A DNA stretch of 16,696 bases from Bifidobacterium breve. Its GTDB lineage: Bacteria > Actinomycetota > Actinomycetes > S36-B12. The notes beneath the pieces were generated by a model. That model saw nothing but the letters and a program-made list of their open reading frames with translations, was not told the origin of the DNA and did no database searches. The position numbers were made by a program, and so were the translations under genes. The stretch spans positions 1 through 16,696 of the forward strand of contig CAMCYV010000018.1 in assembly GCA_945885645.1 (NCBI GenBank), in the 5' to 3' direction. Position 1 is the stretch's first letter, and the number at the start of each line of letters is the position of its first letter. Of this stretch, positions 1 to 7,974 are shown one piece after another.

Positions 1-287
1 CCCTTATAGAGGCGGGTCACCACACCGTCGCGGTACTCGTTGACCTTGGGCATATCAATACCCTCAAATGTCGTTTTTACGCCGAAGTTTTCTGACTCAC
101 GGCTCGAGTCGGCCACTTCAGCCGCATGCAGCAAAGCCTTGGTGGGAATACAACCGCGGTGAAGACAGGTACCACCCAATTTGTCTTTATCTATGAGGAT
201 CACGGAAAGTCCGAGTTCAGCGGATCGAAGGGCACAGGCGTAGCCACCGCTACCGCCTCCAAGAATCAGCACGTCGGCAGAAGTCAT
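1..287 (-). CDS. lpdA: Dihydrolipoamide dehydrogenase (E3), N-terminal part
   Basis: Flavoprotein that reoxidises dihydrolipoyl groups of 2-oxoacid dehydrogenase complexes and of the glycine cleavage system, passing electrons to NAD+. Only the first 95 residues are present because the gene runs off the left edge. Visible are the FAD-binding Rossmann motif at residues 10-15 (GGGSGG), the acidic end of beta strand 2 (LIDKD), and the redox-active disulfide motif GGTCLHRGCIPTK with Cys41 and Cys46, which identifies the lipoamide dehydrogenase branch. The ATG at 287 gives the normal short lead before the first strand. An AGGAG lies only one base before it, an unusually tight spacing, and I see no better in-frame start. 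It follows pepA on the same strand after a 63-base gap. The choice of E3 over mycothione or mercuric reductase is firm for this motif but rests on the N terminus only. Confidence 0.93.
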   Translation of the reverse strand, partial: MTSADVLILGGGSGGYACALRSAELGLSVILIDKDKLGGTCLHRGCIPTKALLHAAEVADSSRESENFGVKTTFEGIDMPKVNEYRDGVVTRLYK

Positions 288-350
288 GCTCCTATCATTC
301 CACCAGCATGATCGTGCCGAGTACAGGGGCTAGAGGCAATTTAACGGTGC

Positions 351-1892
351 TTAGCTGGCACTGAGTTCGCGGGCGATTTGGACAAAAGTGCGAACTCCAG
401 CCCCGGTTCCACCTTTGGGTGTGTAACCAAATGGGGCGCTGTCGTTGTAGGCCGGTCCGGCAACGTCAATGTGAACCCAGGGCTGGGTTTCGGGGACGAA
501 TTCCTGCAGGAAAACACCGGCGGAGAGCATTCCGGCCATTCCATCACCAATGTTGGCAATGTCGGCGGTCTCAGATTTGAGGGTTTCACGCAGGTCTGCC
601 GGCAGCGGCATGCCCCACATCTCCTCGCCGGCAATTGCACTCGCTGCAATGACCTGATCGCGGGAGGAGTCCGTGTTGCTCATGACGCCTGCGATTCGTC
701 GACCCAGAGCAATCATTTGCGCACCGGTCAATGTCGCAATATCGATTATCAGGTCAGGTTTTTCCAGAACACTCATTCCGATTGCGTCGGCCAAAACAAG
801 GCGCCCTTCCGCATCCGTGTTGAGAACTTCAACCGTGGTGCCATCGAAAGTCGTCAAAATGTCACCGGGACGTTGCGCGGTCCCACTGGGCATGTTTTCA
901 GCAGCGGCAACCCAGCCGGTTACTTTGATGGAGAGGCCAAGGCTCGCGATCGCCACCATCGCTGCGATGACAGAAGCAGAACCAGACATGTCGGCTTTCA
1001 TTTCATCCATTTTGGATGCAGGCTTAATCGAAATGCCGCCAGTATCAAATGTGATGCCCTTACCGATCAATGACAGGTGTGCTTTCGCACCTCGAGGAGC
1101 GTAAGTCATCTTGATCAGTCGTGGGGGTCGCGATGAGCCAAGCCCAACTCCCAGAATTCCACCGCAGCCTGCGGCTGCGAGGGCTTTTTCGTCCCAGACC
1201 TTCACGGTCACGGGTAGCGACGCCAATGCTTTTTTGGCAGCATCGGCCAAGTGTGACGGCGCAAGGTCGTTGGGGGGAGTGTTGATGAGGTTGCGGGCAA
1301 GGTAAATCGAGGACGCAATCTGCTTTGCCTGGTTGAGCGCTGCTTTCATCTCGGAAGTTATTTGTCCCGGTATTGAAATAACAAAAGAGCCAACGCCTGT
1401 TGATGTTGGCTTGCTCTTGTATTCGGTGAAGGTGTAGGCGGCTAGTGCGCAGGCGATCACGGTCGCATCGACATGCTCGGGGGAGTGACCACCGGAAATT
1501 GCCACTTTCTTAGTCCCCGATAGGGCTCGTACTCCGTTACCAATCGCCTGTCGAAACTGTTCGAGGTCAAAACTCTTTCGGAAGTCACCGAGTCCAATGG
1601 CGACAAGGACCGGCGACTTTATCCCGGCCCCTGAGGCGAATTTAATTACTTCACCACTTTTACCGGTTCCACCTAGGTGCTCAATCTCAGTGGTGATGCG
1701 TTTTGCTTGAGCAGGTGTAAATCCATGAGCGACAAGTTCAACACTTTTGCCTTTGCCGGGCGTGGTGTTCACAATCAAGGCATCAGCAATTATGTCTTTA
1801 GGATGTGTCGCTGTCAGCGTGAAAGCTGGGAACGATGTTGCCGGTGTGGGCTCTTTACGGGCGGTCTTTGCTGTTTTTTTGGCGGCGGGCAT
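351..1892 (-). CDS. pepA: Leucyl aminopeptidase, M17 family
   Basis: Cytosolic two-metal aminopeptidase that removes N-terminal residues, notably leucine, during peptide turnover. With the ATG at 1892 as residue 1 it is 513 residues, normal for M17 plus a basic, alanine-rich N-terminal tail. The C-terminal catalytic domain has all expected ligands: Lys278 and Asp283 in GKGITFDTGG, Lys290 in SIKP, Asp301 in KADM, and Asp360/Glu362/Arg364 in the family signature NTDAEGRL. Spacing matches E. coli PepA residue for residue (Lys270, Asp275, Lys282, Asp293, Asp352, Glu354, Arg356). A TTG six bases further upstream is in frame, but a TAGACT -10 hexamer ends six bases before the ATG and there is no Shine-Dalgarno, so I infer a leaderless mRNA starting at the ATG. 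It diverges from gcvT and precedes lpdA. Confidence 0.96.
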   Translation of the reverse strand: MPAAKKTAKTARKEPTPATSFPAFTLTATHPKDIIADALIVNTTPGKGKSVELVAHGFTPAQAKRITTEIEHLGGTGKSGEVIKFASGAGIKSPVLVAIGLGDFRKSFDLEQFRQAIGNGVRALSGTKKVAISGGHSPEHVDATVIACALAAYTFTEYKSKPTSTGVGSFVISIPGQITSEMKAALNQAKQIASSIYLARNLINTPPNDLAPSHLADAAKKALASLPVTVKVWDEKALAAAGCGGILGVGLGSSRPPRLIKMTYAPRGAKAHLSLIGKGITFDTGGISIKPASKMDEMKADMSGSASVIAAMVAIASLGLSIKVTGWVAAAENMPSGTAQRPGDILTTFDGTTVEVLNTDAEGRLVLADAIGMSVLEKPDLIIDIATLTGAQMIALGRRIAGVMSNTDSSRDQVIAASAIAGEEMWGMPLPADLRETLKSETADIANIGDGMAGMLSAGVFLQEFVPETQPWVHIDVAGPAYNDSAPFGYTPKGGTGAGVRTFVQIARELSAS

Positions 1893-1898
1893 GGTCAA

Positions 1899-1904
1899 AG
1901 TCTA
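1899..1904 (-). promoter_or_regulatory. -10 hexamer TAGACT of the leaderless pepA promoter
   Basis: Read on the minus strand, TAGACT fits the actinobacterial -10 pattern TANNNT and ends six bases before the pepA ATG. That places the predicted transcription start at or next to the A of the start codon. No Shine-Dalgarno is present. It shares two bases with the opposing gcvT -10. No clear -35 is seen. Confidence 0.55.
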
Positions 1905-1908
1905 GGCT
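1903..1908 (+). promoter_or_regulatory. -10 hexamer TAGGCT of the leaderless gcvT promoter
   Basis: TAGGCT fits TANNNT and ends seven bases before the gcvT ATG at 1916, so transcription should begin at the start codon. There is no Shine-Dalgarno in the interval. It overlaps the pepA -10 on the other strand by the two bases at 1903-1904. No clear -35 is seen. Confidence 0.55.
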
Positions 1909-1915
1909 GGCCGGT

Positions 1916-3025
1916 ATGGCTACTCAGTCCGCGGACCTTTTGCACACGCCTTTGTTTTCACGCCACCAGGAATTGGGGGCAAAGTGTGCTGACTTCGGTG
2001 GTTGGGAAATGCCCATCGAGTATTCAGGCGCGGTTGCAGAACATGGAGCAGTACGTTCACGGGTGGGAATTTTTGATGTATCCCACATGGGAAAACTTCG
2101 AGTTACAGGTCCGGGAGCCATTGCCGCTCTGAACACGATCGTGGCAAGTGATCTGGCAAAAATAGGTAACGGGCAAGCCCAATACTCGATGTTGTGCAAT
2201 GCACAGGGTGGAGTAGTTGATGACTTCATTATTTATCGCTTCACTGAAAACAACGTTTTCATAATTCCTAATGCGACAAATGCCAATGAAGTTTGTGAAT
2301 CTCTTCGTCAACTACTTCCTGAAGGAATCACAGTTGAAAACTTGCATAATGAGTATGGGATTATTGCTATTCAGGGCCCACTCTCAATGAATGTCTTAGG
2401 GCGCATGGAACTCCCATTTGATTGCGATTACATGAATTGGATGCAGACTGACGTTGACGGTGAAACGGTGATCATCTGTCGAACCGGTTACACCGGAGAA
2501 ATTGGCTTCGAGCTTGTTGCCCCGGTTGGGGTGCTGCAACAGCTTTGGGATCGCGCGATTATTGCCGCGGCAGCAGTGGACGGGATTCCCGCAGGCCTCG
2601 GTGCCAGAGACATTTTGCGCACCGAGATGGGCTACCCCTTACACGGACAAGACATCAGTCCAAGTATTACGCCGCTGGAGGCAAAGATTTCTTGGGCGGT
2701 TGGTTGGGATAAACCAGAGTTCATGGGAAGGGCAACCTTGCATTCATCCCGTGCACAGGGTGCAGCGCGTAAACGGGTAGCGCTAAAAGCGATTGGCCGT
2801 GGAATTCCGCGTGCTCACATGGACGTTTATAGCAATCAAGAGTTAAGCGACAAAGTCGGTCAGATCACCAGCGGTACTTTTTCACCAACATTGAAAGAGG
2901 GAATAGCGCTGGCGCTTGTTGACTCTGAGCACGCTAAGAATGAATCAATGTTCATTGACGTGCGCGGTAAAGCGCTGGAGTGCGCGAGCGTTGCCTTGCC
3001 GTTCATCTCGGCAAGCCCGAAATAA
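1916..3025 (+). CDS. gcvT: Glycine cleavage system T protein (aminomethyltransferase)
   Basis: Transfers the one-carbon unit of aminomethylated H protein to tetrahydrofolate, giving 5,10-methylene-THF and ammonia. The protein is 369 residues, the usual size. Family hallmarks are the N-terminal block around FGGWEMP and FDVSHMGK, the acidic folate-site segment GGVVDDFIIYR, the GYTGEIGFE motif starting at residue 191, and the C-terminal barrel with GQITSGTFSPTLKEGIAL. The sequence stays open upstream to 1835, but that stretch encodes a tryptophan- and arginine-rich tail that lies antisense to the pepA N terminus. MATQSADLLHTPLF at 1916 is the natural start and sits seven bases after a -10 hexamer, so it is probably leaderless. 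The gcvH and gcvP partners are not in the window, but lpdA, which serves as the L protein, is close by. It converges on the CobT-like gene with nine bases between. Confidence 0.96.
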   Translation: MATQSADLLHTPLFSRHQELGAKCADFGGWEMPIEYSGAVAEHGAVRSRVGIFDVSHMGKLRVTGPGAIAALNTIVASDLAKIGNGQAQYSMLCNAQGGVVDDFIIYRFTENNVFIIPNATNANEVCESLRQLLPEGITVENLHNEYGIIAIQGPLSMNVLGRMELPFDCDYMNWMQTDVDGETVIICRTGYTGEIGFELVAPVGVLQQLWDRAIIAAAAVDGIPAGLGARDILRTEMGYPLHGQDISPSITPLEAKISWAVGWDKPEFMGRATLHSSRAQGAARKRVALKAIGRGIPRAHMDVYSNQELSDKVGQITSGTFSPTLKEGIALALVDSEHAKNESMFIDVRGKALECASVALPFISASPK

Positions 3026-3034
3026 AGTCGAAAC

Positions 3035-3802
3035 TCAGGTGAAGCGGGACAGAAGGTCGATGCTAATGTCGGTGCCAACGCCTTGATCATCACTTAGATC
3101 TAGGGGGATTCCAACTGGGATTCCCATTCGGTCAATGGCTTGGCCGACCGCGCGATCCGGTGATGTAGCGCCATTGCGCCACCAGCTACTCGCCTTCATG
3201 CTCATTCGGTGTGCGACCAGAGCCGCTGCCAATTCATGACTTGCACCCAGAATCACAGGGGTTTTTCGGGCGCTTGCGGCAAGAAGTGCACCAACTACGA
3301 AATCAATGGTGCCTGTTGAGTCGAGTTGTGCCAGATCGCGTGGATTTCCAAGTTTATCGCGATTGGCTCGCATCAGGTCAACAGTTTCCGCCAGTTGTTT
3401 CATCACCTGTTGGTCACTCATCTCAGGGCCCTGATGAGTGACCTGCCAGGCGTCTTTGCGGGTGAGCAGCCCCACTATTGCTCGGACAATAGCCGGATCA
3501 ACCGCGGTGTTATTGTGAAATGAAAGAAGGGTAAACCCGGAATCAACAGCTGAATCAACACTGGCGATGCCCGAATCGAATCCACCGGGTGAAATAGCAA
3601 TCTTTTTAGGTCGTAATTCTGAACCCCGCTCCAACCACCAGATGAGGAGTTCGGCCAATGAACCCGTTACCCGCTCAGGGACGCTAAAGGTCGTGTTAGG
3701 AATACACGACTCAATGCGGTCAACAAGGCCGGTGCTTTCACTCGCATTACTCACTGACTCAGGATATGCGCTGAGTTTCGATAAAAACGGTAGGTGCATC
3801 AA
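3035..3802 (-). CDS. Short CobT-like protein, catalytic glutamates not conserved
   Basis: Last gene of the B12-riboswitch operon. It resembles CobT, the nicotinate-nucleotide:dimethylbenzimidazole phosphoribosyltransferase that makes alpha-ribazole phosphate for the lower ligand of cobalamin. Matching blocks (255-residue numbering) are SVPERVTGSLAELL (40-53, CobT TKPPGSLGRLEEL), ARKTPVILGASHELAAALVAHRM (178-200) and the C-terminal stretch 239-251. It is about 100 residues shorter than CobT, with the central region compressed. The GEMGIGNTT loop is replaced by residues 94-100 (SFHNNTA), and GEGTGA by DQGVGT, so the catalytic Glu (Glu317 of Salmonella CobT) aligns with Gln240. A cobalamin-related binding, regulatory or diverged salvage role is more likely than standard catalysis. 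The ATG at 3802 overlaps the S-component gene by 44 bases and has a weak AAGG nine bases upstream; GTG at 3754 would avoid the overlap. Confidence 0.72.
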   Translation of the reverse strand: MMHLPFLSKLSAYPESVSNASESTGLVDRIESCIPNTTFSVPERVTGSLAELLIWWLERGSELRPKKIAISPGGFDSGIASVDSAVDSGFTLLSFHNNTAVDPAIVRAIVGLLTRKDAWQVTHQGPEMSDQQVMKQLAETVDLMRANRDKLGNPRDLAQLDSTGTIDFVVGALLAASARKTPVILGASHELAAALVAHRMSMKASSWWRNGATSPDRAVGQAIDRMGIPVGIPLDLSDDQGVGTDISIDLLSRFT

Positions 3803-4562
3803 ATGCGGCCTTACGTGACGCGCGTCTAAGCAGTTTCATAATCGGTGAGCCAACTAAAGCGATCAAAATTACGGTCAGGGCGGCGCGTGGTAGATCAAAG
3901 CCAAGCGAAGTCGTCAGACTGAACCTGATCCAAGACAAAAGGTTCTCACCGGCGCTTGCGCCAGGAGTGAACGTGATCTGCTCCGGAAGATTAAGCGAGA
4001 AGGGCCAAAACCAAAGATTCATGATGAAACCGAATGCGACGCAGGCCACTGCTGCGTATGCGCTAAGAATCACTAGTTCTCGTTTACCGCTTGCTTTAGG
4101 TAAAAGTCCGGCGCCGAGACCGACCCAGGCCGCCGCAAGCATTTGAAAGGGGAGCCATGGCCCAACGCCACCGGTAAACATTGCCGAGGCGAGTAGAGAA
4201 ATTGATCCCAGCAAAAAGCCAAAACCGGGGCCCATAGCTCTCCCCGCCAAAATTAGAATTACCCAAATCGGTTCGATGCCGCCAAGTCCAGCACCGAGTG
4301 GACGCAAAACTGCTATCACCGCTGCAAGTGCGCCCAGTAGGGCAATCGTTTTCGCATCCAGGCCGCCATCACTGATCTGTGAAATTACGGTGACAAGCAG
4401 CAGCGGAATTATCAATGCAAAAAGCAGTGGTGTTTCGGTCGAGTTCATTACTAAAAATGAATCCGCCGGAGCCACAAATGGCCATAGGAAACTGATGACT
4501 CCGATAACAGTGATCGCGGCGATCGCAATTGCCGAGGGCTTACCTAACGGAACCGCACGCAT
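3759..4562 (-). CDS. ECF transporter S component, probably cobalamin-specific
   Basis: Membrane-embedded substrate-binding subunit of an energy-coupling factor (ECF) importer. The 267 residues contain six to seven hydrophobic segments (about 12-31, 45-62, 73-90, 98-130, 135-155, 166-185 and 220-240) and a short basic C terminus, as in S components. The AIAIAAI stretch in the first helix is the small-residue kind of surface that S components use to meet EcfT, and GGIEPIWVILILAGRAMGPGFGF fits the family. Its ATG shares one base with the stop of the ATPase gene (TGATG), so translation is coupled. Specificity is inferred from the upstream B12 riboswitch and from the capture proteins in the same operon; the sequence alone does not show the ligand. 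It is comparable in role to CbrT, but I do not claim orthology. Confidence 0.82.
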   Translation of the reverse strand: MRAVPLGKPSAIAIAAITVIGVISFLWPFVAPADSFLVMNSTETPLLFALIIPLLLVTVISQISDGGLDAKTIALLGALAAVIAVLRPLGAGLGGIEPIWVILILAGRAMGPGFGFLLGSISLLASAMFTGGVGPWLPFQMLAAAWVGLGAGLLPKASGKRELVILSAYAAVACVAFGFIMNLWFWPFSLNLPEQITFTPGASAGENLLSWIRFSLTTSLGFDLPRAALTVILIALVGSPIMKLLRRASRKAAFDAPTVFIETQRIS

Positions 4563-6172
4563 CAGGCTAATTCCTGATTGAGTACATAAGCGATTTGCTC
4601 AACCGTGATCCAGCGATCGGGCGCCAGTACTTTTGACACTTGCGGAGCGAACATCGGGGAGTCGGTGATGACTGACTGAGTGGGTCCATTTGCGACAATC
4701 TCACCGTCGCCCATGATGACAACTCGGGTGGCAAGTTCTGCCACGAGTTCGACGTCGTGGGTTGCCATTAAAACAGTGTGACCGGCAGTTGCTAATCCAC
4801 GCAAAACTTCCCCCAATTTTTTCTTGGTTGGGTAGTCCAAGCCACGCGTTGGCTCATCCAGTAATAGCAATGGAGGCTTAGCTGCAACGATTAAACATAA
4901 TGCCAACAGCATTTGCTGTCCTTCGGACAGATCCCGTGGGTGGGTACCGTCTTGGACGTCAGGAGCCATCAAGGCCAAAAGTGCACGGGTTGTCCCCGGT
5001 GGGCAACCCGCATCGGTGTCAGAAGATTTACATTCGGCAGCAACGGTGAGCGATTCAAAAAGGTCATGTGGTTCCTGCGGGACAAATCCAACATGTCGAA
5101 GCAGGTCCTTCGCGGCAAGGGTGTGTGGGTCCACCCCGTTAACCTGAATAGTTCCTTTGGACTGATTCTTGAGACCAACAAGTGTTCGTAGCAATGTTGA
5201 TTTGCCAGCCCCGTTACGACCCATGAGTGCTGTGATTTCCCCGGCATCCAAAACAAGGTCGACGCCTCGCAGAACTGTTCTTTTCCCATAGGAACAATGC
5301 ACTTCTTTGATCTCAACTATTCGCGGACTTTGTATGGGTACGGCTTGAACTCTGGGTGAGTGGTTCGCAAGAAGGGCTCTCAGCGGTGGTGCGGCCCTGC
5401 GAGCGTCACGGATACTGATGGGTAACGGGTCCCAACCGGCAAGTCGACCAAGGTGAATTACCGGTGGCGCGATCGAGGAGGTTTGCATGAGTTCGCTGGG
5501 TGTTCCTGATCGAATTGATCCATTTTCCAAAAGTAAAATCGAGTCGCAATACTGCATGACTCTCTCGAGTCGGTGCTCAGCCAACACAACGGTGATTCCA
5601 AGGTCATGAACGAGTCGGTGCAATGCAGCGAGAACCTCTTCCGCCGCGCCAGGATCCAGAGCGGACGTGGGTTCGTCCAGTACCAAAACTTTTGGTTGTG
5701 CGGTCAACACGGAACCGATCGCAACTCGCTGTTGTTGCCCGCCGCTCAATGTGTGCAATGGACGGTTGCGCAACTCGGTAAGTCCCAGAAGATCCAAAAT
5801 CTCCTCAACCCGGCGTCGCATTACGGGGGGATTAATTCCCAAACACTCCATTGAATACGCCAGTTCGTCTTCAACGAGATCTGTTACGAATCCCGAGACG
5901 GGATCTTGGGCCACAAAACCCACAAGATCTGCGAGTTCGCGTGGTTGGTTAACTTGGGTTGAGCGCCCGTTAACGCTGACACTTCCGGTGAAATGTCCTC
6001 CTGTGAAATGGGGAACCAACCCATTGATTGCCCGCAAGAAAGTTGTTTTTCCACTGCCCGTGGCCCCTAACAGCAATGCGAGCTCACCCGCAGGGATCTC
6101 CAGGTTGAGATCGCGCAACACGGGCTGGCTTTCTTCCGCGTACCGGAAGGTGACGTGCTGGAAACTAATCAT
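4562..6172 (-). CDS. Fused double ATPase of an ECF transporter (A and A' domains)
   Basis: Cytoplasmic motor of the ECF importer, 536 residues with two complete ABC domains in one chain. Domain 1: Walker A GATGSGKT (36-43), Q-loop Gln89, signature LSGGQ (142-146), Walker B with Asp166-Glu167, switch His200. Domain 2: Walker A GRNGAGKS (318-325), Gln366, signature LSEGQ (415-419), Asp439-Glu440, His472. All catalytic residues are kept in both halves, so both sites may hydrolyse ATP. The only departure is the Glu in the second signature. Many ECF systems use two separate genes (ecfA1, ecfA2); the fused form is known in actinobacteria. The ATG overlaps the EcfT stop as ATGA, and the stop overlaps the S-component ATG, so all three are translationally coupled. 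Confidence 0.94.
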   Translation of the reverse strand: MISFQHVTFRYAEESQPVLRDLNLEIPAGELALLLGATGSGKTTFLRAINGLVPHFTGGHFTGSVSVNGRSTQVNQPRELADLVGFVAQDPVSGFVTDLVEDELAYSMECLGINPPVMRRRVEEILDLLGLTELRNRPLHTLSGGQQQRVAIGSVLTAQPKVLVLDEPTSALDPGAAEEVLAALHRLVHDLGITVVLAEHRLERVMQYCDSILLLENGSIRSGTPSELMQTSSIAPPVIHLGRLAGWDPLPISIRDARRAAPPLRALLANHSPRVQAVPIQSPRIVEIKEVHCSYGKRTVLRGVDLVLDAGEITALMGRNGAGKSTLLRTLVGLKNQSKGTIQVNGVDPHTLAAKDLLRHVGFVPQEPHDLFESLTVAAECKSSDTDAGCPPGTTRALLALMAPDVQDGTHPRDLSEGQQMLLALCLIVAAKPPLLLLDEPTRGLDYPTKKKLGEVLRGLATAGHTVLMATHDVELVAELATRVVIMGDGEIVANGPTQSVITDSPMFAPQVSKVLAPDRWITVEQIAYVLNQELA

Positions 6173-7278
6173 GTGAGGGCCTCCGCACCTACTGGTTCAT
6201 TCGTGTCAATGTCAAAAGCGGGTGGAGGGGGTGTTGTTATCGCAGGCGTGCAGGCAATTCCAAAGGCGAGAAGTCCCCACAATGGTAACGAGGGCCAAGT
6301 ATTTAACTCCGGTCTCAGGATTAAAGCTTGGTCCGGTGAGATTCGCGCGACGAGAAAAACCCCCAACACCGCAACTCCGGCGATACTCACCAGCCATTCG
6401 GGCAAGGCCCACGTGTCGGGACGGTAAACGGTGCGAACTCGGGTGCGACCGGCCCGCCACAGTGTTACCCCGCCAAGAATGAGTCCAATAGACACAATGA
6501 GAATCGCTACTGAGGCGCTCGTGCCAGCGGTCAGTAAGGAATAAACCCCGATCAGCGCGAGCGAGAGTGAGGTCAACACAAGAGATATGGAGACGCGGCG
6601 CCCCAACGTGGTTTCCTTTTGATGCCGGCCGTAACCGCGGGAATCCATTGACTCAGCGAGAATGATGGACCGATCAAGTGCACCTGCAAGAACAGGGAGT
6701 CCAAGGGAGACAAAACCCTTTAAGCCCTTGGAGTTCCTGCCACGAAGTCTGCGCATTTCACGTATTCGTCCAGCATCGGTGGTCAGTTGTGGAATGAAAG
6801 TCAACGCAACAACAATGCTCACACCAAGCTCATATAAAGCGGTGGGAACCGCTTTTAGTAACCGGGTGGGTGAAGCCAGTGAGTTGGCGGCGCCAATCAC
6901 AATTGCGATGGTGGCAAGTCGAAGCCCATCGTAAAACGCACCCAGAATTGCTTCAAGCGTTACCGAGCCACCTAATCGAAGCCCGCTCATCCAATCGGGA
7001 AACGAAACACCGGGGAGTTCGAATAAAACCGTCGTACCAAACCCAGCACCAAACACAATTTGAAACAAGACTCGAATCGTGATGATCATGGCGCCGAGGA
7101 ATAGAAAGAATTCAAACGACTTACCCCAAGGTGCATCGGGTTTACGAGCAGCCACCACGATTACGGCAGCAGATATCAGCAACCCAAGCAAAAGTGGATT
7201 TGTCGTTTGCGATGCTGCCGCGGCTAGGCAAAGAGACCACAACCACCAAGCTCCTGGGTGAAGCCAACGGGAACTCAT
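6169..7278 (-). CDS. ECF transporter T component with extended C terminus
   Basis: Transmembrane scaffold that couples the ATPases to the S component. The two EcfT coupling-helix motifs are present: RRLRGRN at 176-182 and ESMDSRGYG at 209-217, each with the Arg-Gly pair that docks on the ATPases. The core (residues 1-225) has hydrophobic helices near 10-45, 55-78, 118-135 and 148-165. The protein is about 100 residues longer than a typical EcfT of about 265: after the second motif come further membrane segments near 229-275, 293-312 and 331-345, then a proline-rich acidic tail. The start overlaps the stop of the preceding gene as ATGA. The role is firm from motifs and context, while the purpose of the extra helices is unknown. 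Confidence 0.88.
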   Translation of the reverse strand: MSSRWLHPGAWWLWSLCLAAAASQTTNPLLLGLLISAAVIVVAARKPDAPWGKSFEFFLFLGAMIITIRVLFQIVFGAGFGTTVLFELPGVSFPDWMSGLRLGGSVTLEAILGAFYDGLRLATIAIVIGAANSLASPTRLLKAVPTALYELGVSIVVALTFIPQLTTDAGRIREMRRLRGRNSKGLKGFVSLGLPVLAGALDRSIILAESMDSRGYGRHQKETTLGRRVSISLVLTSLSLALIGVYSLLTAGTSASVAILIVSIGLILGGVTLWRAGRTRVRTVYRPDTWALPEWLVSIAGVAVLGVFLVARISPDQALILRPELNTWPSLPLWGLLAFGIACTPAITTPPPPAFDIDTNEPVGAEALT

Positions 7279-7967
7279 GACTTACTTCTTCGCCAAAAAA
7301 AGAATCCGGCAACTGCAAGCAACCCAATTACGAGGGCGCTTCCCAGCTGCGCCAAACTCGTTTGCCCAGAGGCTACTTCAGCATCCCGCGACACATCAGG
7401 TATCAGTTCCTGAGCTATGGGTTGAGCGGGAATCGAAGCAACATAGTCGGTCACGGGTGTCGCACACTCAACTGCGGGATAACCGGAAATGCCACAAACG
7501 AATCCATTGTCGGTCCGCAGTTCAACAACTGTTTTCAACAGGTCGTACCCATGTGCATCGAGTTTGCCGATCGCGCAGTAGGCGGTAGGTGAAGGTGGAA
7601 CCTCTCCCTCCGGGGCGAGGGCCGGGTCACCGGAATCAATGACGATGGCAACGCGTTTTGTGCCAACTATCGGCAGCACATCACCGCAAGCACGTTCAAA
7701 GACCGCGCCGGGTAAATCCGCGGGTGGATTGCCGGCAACCGAGGGGCTTGTTACATCAAAGCGCCAAGCTTGAGCGCTGCCCCCGGGGGGGTTGGTGCTA
7801 GCGGAACCGACCGGCGAAAAGACCCACGAATCACCTTCTTGGGTCCAGAAAGTCCAGTATCTGTATTCAGCCGCATTCACATTCCCGGCCACGGACATGT
7901 AGAAGACGAGCGTTGCCCCGAGGGCAAGACTCACTTTCTGAATCAGTGGCCGGGATGCGATTGACAT
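7275..7967 (-). CDS. SCO2322-type exported protein with C-terminal membrane anchor
   Basis: Extracytoplasmic protein of 230 residues, tethered by its C terminus. A signal peptide spans residues 1-32 (cleavage predicted after NVNA), followed by the family block YRYWTFWTQEGDSWVFSPVG (35-54) and WRFD (68-71). Four cysteines (94, 131, 158, 168) could form two disulfides. A proline-rich spacer near 175-195 leads to a single transmembrane helix at 207-225 with a basic cytoplasmic end (RRSKS). The aromatic YRYWTFW...W.FSP.G pattern resembles the beta domain seen in bacterial transcobalamin-like proteins, so I infer that it supplies the second half of a corrinoid-binding site or a docking point for the toroid protein. 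Its start follows the toroid stop by seven bases and its stop overlaps ecfT. The family match is fairly sure; the function is inferred. Confidence 0.78.
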   Translation of the reverse strand: MSIASRPLIQKVSLALGATLVFYMSVAGNVNAAEYRYWTFWTQEGDSWVFSPVGSASTNPPGGSAQAWRFDVTSPSVAGNPPADLPGAVFERACGDVLPIVGTKRVAIVIDSGDPALAPEGEVPPSPTAYCAIGKLDAHGYDLLKTVVELRTDNGFVCGISGYPAVECATPVTDYVASIPAQPIAQELIPDVSRDAEVASGQTSLAQLGSALVIGLLAVAGFFFWRRSKS

Positions 7968-7974
7968 TTTCGAA

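Noticed and set aside
378..1073. Long plus-strand open frames opposite pepA (378-1073 and 673-1104)
   Set aside because: They lie wholly antisense to a full-length peptidase with all catalytic residues; the translations show no family motif and no ribosome site.
1835..1915. N-terminal extension of gcvT to 1835
   Set aside because: The 27 added residues are antisense to the pepA N terminus and absent from the GcvT family; the -10 at 1903-1908 points to the ATG at 1916.
4913..6176. Plus-strand open frames and minus-strand 4969-5316 inside the ATPase gene
   Set aside because: Shadows of a complete double ATPase with both sets of ABC motifs.
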